From positions 11,242,001 to 11,306,000 of the forward strand of contig JAFREQ010000011.1 of NCBI GenBank assembly GCA_025331565.1: a DNA stretch of 64,000 nucleotides, written 5' to 3'. The stretch comes from Holacanthus passer. Taxonomy: Eukaryota > Chordata > Actinopteri > Pomacanthidae. Numbering within the stretch: the first letter of the stretch is position 1; every line of letters begins with the position of its first letter. Below the pieces are notes generated by a model that was given only the letters and a program-made list of their open reading frames with translations, made no database searches and had not been told where the DNA came from. The position numbers and the translations under genes were made by a program. This document shows, piece by piece, positions 49,901-58,900 of this stretch.

Positions 49901-52900
49901 CATAGAGGCAGATGCAGATTGGATTTGTATGTGCAATGTATGAAGAAGGGCTGTCAATGGAAAGCATGTCTACATATAGTTGAAGTTCTCATGAATTCAA
50001 GTGTTTTAGGAGTGTATTTTTTTCAAAATCCGTTACTGAAATGTTGAAACTAAATTGTTCAGATGCAGCAAACAATAGTGATCTGAGCAGTTACATCCAA
50101 CCAGTTTAACTTTCACTCTACAAAGGACTGTTTGACACACCTGTAGCCCTGAGACTGCTGGCTGCCAGAGTAAGGTTGTCAGCTGACTTTCTGTCTGCGA
50201 TGATGACAACAACACCAGGGACTCTCGGTCTGCGTCCGGCCGTGGGGGTCAGAAGGTACTGTCTGGTGAATGTGACCGCCTCACCTGCAGAGACAGACAG
50301 ACAATGTCACAACTGCTGACACACAAACATGCCAAGCGGCTACAGAAATTAAGCTAAGTAAGTACAGAAAACGGCAACCCCAGGAAGGACGTCTATCAGA
50401 GAGGAAAAAAAAAACAAAACTGACCAATGTTATTCCCAGGGCTTTCATCAAAGGGTGTGGACTGTATCTCTTGAAGAAGCGTGTCAGACCTGGCATGGCG
50501 ATTAAGCAGGAACCATATTTTGGGTCTGTAACTGTAGACTACAACTCCCACCTGAAAGAGGCAGAGTATGACCAAAATGTTGGCACACAGCTAAAATCTA
50601 CCTCTCAACACCCTGTTTTGAGTCTTCAAGAGTAGTACCTGTGAGTCGCGGGCTCCAATAGTGCGAAGCGACCCTGCTGCACTTGTGAGGAGTTCACGCA
50701 GAGGTCTTGCAAGGCTAATCCGATCGGTAGATGCCGGCACCAGGAACACCACATCCAGACGCCCGCCCACACACACTGTGGACAGTTCATGCAAGTTCAT
50801 CGGGGAAAGTCAGATATCAAAAGCTGTTTTAATAGGTATGGTATATGAATGGGTACATGTTGGGTTGTTACCAGTGCGTTCATCTACAAAGCTCTCTCTT
50901 CCCAATCCGCTTGCAAAAGTTGGCTGCACGGTAAAGCGATATTGACGGCCCAAACGCAACCCAGTCACCTGGTAAGTGCTGGACGCAGCAGGGAGCGAAA
51001 CAGACAGGCCTTGACCAGCATCTGAGAAATGTGAACAATGAAAATGGTAGGACTAGAGAGCACAGCCTTAAAGAAATAAATTATAACACGTATAAGAATA
51101 TGTTTTACCTGACTGATCTCTCCAGCGCAGAATATATCCTGTGGCACCTGGTAGTGGATTCCAGCCAAGCCGCACAGAATTCTGGGTAACCTCTGCCACT
51201 TGTAAAGTTGTGGTAGGCAGTGAGGGAGGAGGGGTGAAGGCACCGGCTATATATAGATAAGAAGAAGAAGAAGAAAGTTACTTGTGGGAACCTTGAAATA
51301 ATGTCTGAAAATAGGAAGACAGAACTCACGTGTGGTGACTCTGACAGACACAGGGGTTCCCTCTCTGTTTTGAACTAAAGCCATGACCTGCACCTCGTAC
51401 TGGGCTCCGGGGTCCAACTGGTCTAAATCCACTGCTGTCACATCTCCTCCCACCAGCTGACTCCTCTCTTCACCACCTACAGCAGCACATAGTATAACAC
51501 AGACCAACTGCCATAAAACATCCATCACAGAAGAAAACCTTTCTTTCATTAAAGTCAAACTTCAACATGGCGTTCATATTTTAAGGGCAACTAGATGCTT
51601 TGAAAGAATCTTTGATTATTGCTCTGAGATTTGAGATGTATGAAACCATGAATGGGCCAGTAATAGACTGACCGTCCGTTCTCCTCCAGGACACACGATA
51701 AGCCGTCGCTCCCTGCACACCAACCCATGTCACTCGGACAACCTCTCCACGGTTCTCCTGGACTTGCAGTGATGTCACAGTCCCAACCACAGTCTGATCT
51801 GACTCTGAAGGTCAGGACAGGAAACAATCAATCAGTTATTCTATTTTGCTTACCCCTGCTCACAGTTAAGTTTCTCCCAAAGGTCACTCAGGACAGCAAC
51901 AATAATGTGTATTTGACAGATTCAGTCAGGTACCTGTCCTGATAAGCAGGGTAGAAGGACTTCCCTCTCGAGAGCCGCTCAGTGATGAAACTAACACGCT
52001 GTAGGCTGAATCTGGCTTCAGTCCATCAATAGTGAAGGAAGAGACGTCGGCAGGCACATTACGAGTTGTTTCAATTCCTGCATCAAGCAAAACATAAAAA
52101 ACATTTATGTCTTTCTCTAACTACAGACATGAGGATAGAAGTGGCAGATTACACCCCAGATCTGAACACTGTTCATTATATTTCCCTGTTGTTATGTATT
52201 TGGATGTATTTTATGACTGTAAAAAAATTAGCATTAATGCTAATAATTGCTTACCAGCATCACTGCGCCAAGTGATCTTATATCCAGTTGCCCTAGTGGA
52301 AGGCGACCAGGCAATGCGTATCCTCTGAGATGTGACGTCAGCGATGCGAAGGCCAGACACTGACCCTCCATGAGGATTAGTACGTGAGGACAGTGTGACC
52401 ACCTCTCCAACACGTTGATCAACTACAGCTGCAATACCAATTACCAGCGCCTCATCTGGTTGCAGGCTGTCTATAGTGAAGGCCGTGGCCTCCGCCCCAA
52501 GAAGGCGGGACTGCTCTGCACCTGCAAGGCAGAACATCAGGAAATATAAAATGATGTACATAAAAAACTGACTACAGGCCAAAACAAGGACAGAAGTAAA
52601 GATATGAAACTACAAATTCAGCCTCAAAGTCTGCCACTATTGATATTTAAAGAATCATTGGGTAAAATCACAGCTTTTGTTCTATATTCAATTTGATGTA
52701 AAAGACAAATACAATAATATGGGATTCAAAAGGATAAATGCACAAACACATACTCTAACACTTACTGTTGCCTTGTCTCCAAGTCAGCCTGTATCCTGTC
52801 GCCCCTGTGACACTTGTCCAGGCAATTCGAAGTCTCCGACTGTTTACGTTTGTCACTCTGAAGTTGGTCACTCTGCCAGCACCTTGCTCTAAAACGAAGG

Positions 52901-55900
52901 GCACAGAGGAACAGAGAGGTAAAATTCAAGGTGAAAGAAAGAAGAGAAGAAGAAAACAAGCCTACATATTTCACTTCTAGAGCAATAACAGGAACAGAGA
53001 AAATGGTTGTACATCGAGAATGCCAACCAAGACTATGGGCTTTCAAAGATTCACAAATATTTAGACACATACAGTACGCTGGTGAAGTAGATAACACTAA
53101 TGCTGCACACATAATGTGCTATAGTACATTGCTTTTTCTAACTTTATACTACAGTATCTGTGAAGAGCATTTAACAGGATCCAGTAGTGTGGACATTGCA
53201 AGTTAAAGTTCGAGTTCACACCAGCTATCTCTAACATTGTGAATGTCAAATGTCAAGATAAAAAAGACAATTTACCCATGGAACAATCAAATGCAAACAG
53301 TAGAGGATGAATTACATAAAAAAGGGACTTTTTTAGTTATCTGCTTTCCAGGATGAAGCACAAAGTAGCCCAGTGTCACTGCTCATCCCACCTGGTTTGA
53401 TGTAGACAGTAACAGGTCCTCCTTCATTTTCTCCCACCAGCGCTGTCACACTGACACCATAAGACACTCCTACTGTCAGGTCTCTGAGGTCAAGGGTCGT
53501 TTGGTTTCCAGGGATATTCCGGATTTCCTCTGTTCCAGCTGACAACACACAGATACACCATTATCACAAGCATGTTTTCATTCATAATTGTGCACTGAAT
53601 ACATCAAAATGAATAATAAAATAATGAATAAAATCAGTCAGTGTACCCTCTGTGTTCAGGATAATGATGCGGTACTGAGTGGCCCCTGCTACACCTGTCC
53701 AGCCGAGTCTGACAATACTGCCCAGAGTCTCCACAACTCTCAGGTTGGACACCCTCCCCACTGGTTGTTCCTCTGCAACACCAGAGTTTTTAAACATGGA
53801 TATCAACATGAAAACATACCACTGCTACTACGTTTATGACTCAGAAATCAATCCTAATGCAGACTTTAGCGCCCCCTGGCTGAGTTACTGACCTCTGGAT
53901 GTGGTGGAGACAGGTGTGGCCTCTTCACGACCTTCGAACAGTGTGTACAGGGTGATCAGATATTCTGTTTTGGGCTGAAGGCCCGTTAATTCATAGCTGC
54001 TAGTGGTTGTAGGAAATGACAGGCTCTGGACACGACCTCCTGGAGACAGAGCAATGGTCCAAGATCAGTGGCTTTATATTCACTATACCTACCTACAGTA
54101 TTAGTATATAGTAGTTCCTATTATTTGCAACTTAAAAGTGGAACTGGCATTTAATACATTATGAGGATATATATGAGTCAAATCATGTAGCAATAAAACA
54201 AAGAATAAATCATCACAGTGACGTACGCATCGCATCGCTACAAGGTAAGAATCATACTTTGTCACTGTGTCAACAAGAAATTCAATGCAATTCTTTTCAG
54301 GCTTGATGCATTTGCAGCACATATCATTACGTTATCAAAAAAATTTCTTGTGATCATAATAATAACCATATTGTACAGCCGACCTTAAAACTGCAGAATA
54401 TTTTAACACAAGTACAAAAGGAGTAAAAAATGGACAAGTGGAATATTTGAGCGTTCACATGACATGCACATCTGACCTTCTCCCTCCCTCCACTGCAGGC
54501 GGTACCCTTGAGAGGACTGAATGACTCTCCAGGTGAGGCGAATAGAGGAGGGGCCGGTGGTAGCTGCTCTGAGGACCTGCTGCTCCTGGCGCTCTGAGGG
54601 AAACACATGTCAGGTAATGTCATTATGTAACATGTTATAAGTAAAGCTGTCTTCACATCAGTCCATCGACGAAAAATGTGAAAGGATAGGTTCTTTCTTG
54701 TCGTCATTTCTTCAAGTCTGTCTAAAAACAATACTGAAATATTTGTATGTACACTGAATGGTTCATTATTTACTTCCACACAGAACTGCTTTCAGTTCAG
54801 TTCAGCTGAAGCTAATATGAGGCTTCAGACGTCTGACTTAGTCAAATCATGTGGGGAATTTCCAAAGTGACTTTTTACCATAAAATTCCCAGAGGGATAG
54901 TAACACAAAGCAGTAACTTAAGCAACAACAAAAACCAGTCAGTAAAAAACAGAAACAGTCAGAAACCAGTATTAAGACACACAGTGACTATAAGCATAAC
55001 TCTCAATGTACATACAGTATGAACAAGAGAGTATTGTAAGATAGACATGAAAAAATGTGAAACTGTCCTTTGAATACAGGACTGCATTGCCCTTAATTAC
55101 AACTAATGCGGCTACAAGTATGGACTCTCAAACCAAACTGAAAAACAGTGCAAGTATCCAATTGATTTATTTGCTGAATAATGAAATACTGGAGTTCTGC
55201 CAGCTGCTTTAGGCTCACCAGACACACACGCAACAGCTGCCACGGTAGCAGGTTGAAAATTTACATCTCATTTGATGCTTAGAAAACGCTACTGCATACT
55301 ACTAATCTAACTTAAATTTCTACACATCCTCATATTCCCACCCTGCTGTAGCTGCAGGGCTGCATCTACAAATTCGGGTTTGCTTGCAGAGATGTCACAC
55401 CCTTACACATGCAGCGTATTATGGTTTCATGTCTTCTGCTGAAGGCAAACAACTACAAGACTGATGGGAAAATGAGTGCCATTATGTAAAGTGTAGGACA
55501 GATTATATGAGGTGTGTACACAAACATCATGACAATAGGGGTTTATAAGGGTTTTTCTGTTGGACATAACTAAGTATCTCACTGGCCTCAGTGCAAAACA
55601 ACAGAGAACAACTACACCAAGAACATGAGCATGAATATACCACTACGAAATCATTCAAACCCACAATTCAATTGTCAAAAACCAGCCAGATGCAGTTTTT
55701 TTTTGAACATATTCACATACATAACCTGCACATATTCATGCCAGAACTTCAGTCTTTTTATCTTACCTTATCTCACCTGACAGCTAAATATGTTATACAG
55801 TTACGGAGTTTTTCATTTCAGATAAAATACTCCTCCTCTATCCTCAGGCTGCTGGTGTGGAGACTTGTTTCAAAGAAATGTTCTCGATGACAAAGAGTCA

Positions 55901-58900
55901 TGGGAAAAATAAACACCTGTACTGTATGTGTGTGGCCACAGGTCTTGATGGTGAGCATAAATCTGTGACTGAGCAATTGACCCAAGAGTCAGACTACACA
56001 CTCACAAATTCAATGTTTTACTCCTACTGAATGCCATACAAAGTTTTTGAAGTGGCTGGGAGTGTGGAAGAGGATAAACATAACCAATAAATAAATAAAT
56101 ATGTATATTTGTAAATACATATGAGAACTTTATTCAATGTGGACCTCACTGAAAGTAAAGAAACATTTTTTCCTAATGAGAAGGACCAGACCACAGACAT
56201 CACAGACCACAGACACAACAAACAGCTGTTAATCTATTTGGTTTAAACAGGAACAAACAGGAGGGAAAAAAGCTGAGCTAAACTTGAAGTTTGGGTGGTG
56301 TACAGTATGTAGAGGACTGATTTTGTCTCTCTTCTTTGATAGCAGAATTAGGCCACATGAAAGTTTTCAGGCCTCCATTTCTGCCAGCTCTCTGCTCAGT
56401 GCTGTGACTCAGCCTTGATTCAAATAACACTGGTCCAACTGAAGTGACACCATATGGGCATTACTCACGAGAGACGGAAGGCATGTGTGTATAATGAGTG
56501 TGGAGGTGTGCTAGACATGTTCCTTAAACAGAACTAAACAGTAACATGTGTAGATTTTCAGGGAGAAACAACAGGGAAAATTGTTGGCCATCTTTTCTAT
56601 CTCTGTTTCCTGTCCCTGTACTTGGCAGGTCACAACAGCAGACAACCACCTATTCAGAAAACAATCTTTTACTACAATTACTAATCTAAAAAAACAGAGG
56701 GACACAAAATAGAATGTAATTTAGTGTATTAACTCTTTTGGTGTGTGTGTGTAACTGGGAGTTTTGAGAGGAAGGAGGGTATAATGAACACAGAGAAAAA
56801 CACACAGAGAGCAGAGGGAGATGTTTGGTTTTGTGATGAACTACTGAAACCACACCTACCTATCTTAAACCTGGCCGTAGCTGCAGGGCCCTCAGTGTTG
56901 CTCTCATACAGCGGGATGACAGTGATGATGTACTCAGTGTCGGTCTGCAAGTTGGACAAAGTGTGAGACTCACTGTCACCAGCAACTTCTACAGTCTCCA
57001 CGTTTCGACCTTTGAGAACAGAAAAAAAAAAACAACATGTTCATGTAAAGTCGTGAAAAAACAACTGACTGGCAGAAATGCAAGATGTTGATTGATGTCA
57101 GCTTGTTCCTGACCTGTAAATGGTCCCCAGACCAGACGGTAGGCCCGTGCACCGCTAACGCCTCTCCACCGTACGCGCACGCTGCCCTCTGACTCTGTCT
57201 CCACTGTTAACTGCTGCACTGCCTCGAGGCGCACTGACACATGCAAAAACATGAACACACAGACAATTTGAATAATGGTGCTAATTATACTAAAACCCAT
57301 TAAAGCCACTAGGACACAGTATCACTGTATAGTATTACTGCACATACTGTACTGTATCTAACACATGTGTTATTATTGCTTCATTTTGTAACTTTATTAC
57401 AAAATGCACAGTATTATATTGTGTCTACTAATTGTGAGTGATCAAATTAAGAGCATTTACTATAATCATATAACAGTATAAAAGGGGTTAATATGGGCCA
57501 CAGATGGACTCACATGTGCGGGCGTTGAGGATGGATGGGGATGCAGAGTTTCGGGGGAACAGGGGGTAGAGGCTGATGACGTACTCTGTGTCAGGCTGAA
57601 GTGCCTCCAAGGTGATGGATGTGGAGTCTGCAGCCAGAGACTGTTCCAACAGCTGAGCTGCTGGCTGACCTGCTCTTCCAACCACACAATAGACACGGTA
57701 CAGAGAAATGGAGGACACGCAGAGACCAATTAGTGCACTAATAGCAGCCACAAATTATACTGTATAGTATGCTGTCGAATAATCAGCTGACAACAAGCTG
57801 CAAAAATATGGAAAGTGTCCTCACTTCATTAAGTTTCCCTCATTAGTTGACTCACAGAATAGTCATAGTCTTCAGAAGCAGTGAACAATTTGTGTATACG
57901 TGTTTGTGTTGTGTGCAAGTGCACACGTGTAGACACAGGAACAGGTAGAAACATCACACCTCTCATTACAGGCTGCACACTGACCTCATTTAAATACTCT
58001 CACACACATGCCAGCCTAACCAGTCAGAAGAGCAACTCCGTGTGAGACTGGCACTCCTGCCACATGTTCGAAAAGGAGAAACTGTATATCAACCCTCAGG
58101 GGCCACTTTTCTCTGCTGAATCACGGTACAAGCACCCAGACATCCTGACACTGTTATGATCTGTGCCACACCCTGTCTCTAGCAATGCAAGGACAAAATT
58201 ACTGATGATGTGTGACATAAGTAAAGGCTTTCCCTGTCTATCTAATTTCAAGACTGGCAATGATAAAATGTATTCGATATTTTAGGTAATGATTGGCCAA
58301 TAAAAGTCTTGAGTGACAGCTCGTGCCTGAGGGAGGTAAGGTGTTATTGAAGATCATATTCCCTACACTCAGCCTTGACTGCTGTACATTCTCGACATGT
58401 TTCCAACTTGCCACAAACAGGTTAACTGTTGTTTGCTTCTTTTCCTCCCTTTCCTCCTTAACTTTTACTGTAATCCTGAAATTAGTTTTTTGTGACAAGA
58501 TAATTCTGCCACAACTGACAACAAAAGCACTTGGTGTCAGTTTTTTTAATATAGTAGCTTACTGAGTTACTGAAGCACAAATACACAAGTCAGATTGGAG
58601 GCAGACAGAAATACAGAGACAGATAGAGGTAGACAGAAAATAGAAACAGAGGTTATGTATTTGTGCCAGACCTCGTGGTCCGTAGGTGAGTTTGTAGCCC
58701 TGGACAGGAGAGGAAGGCTTATCCCAGGCCACAGACAGAGAGAAGAAGCCTGCCTGGACCAGACGTAGACTGGAGACCCCTGGCAAAGTCCCTATATGAG
58801 GAGAAAAAAATGACTTTGCGGGAGGATGATTGTGATGAGTTTAACATTAGAGAGGTCGTGCTTTGGCAGATGTCTCTCTGCAGACATTTGCTTCCTTCAC

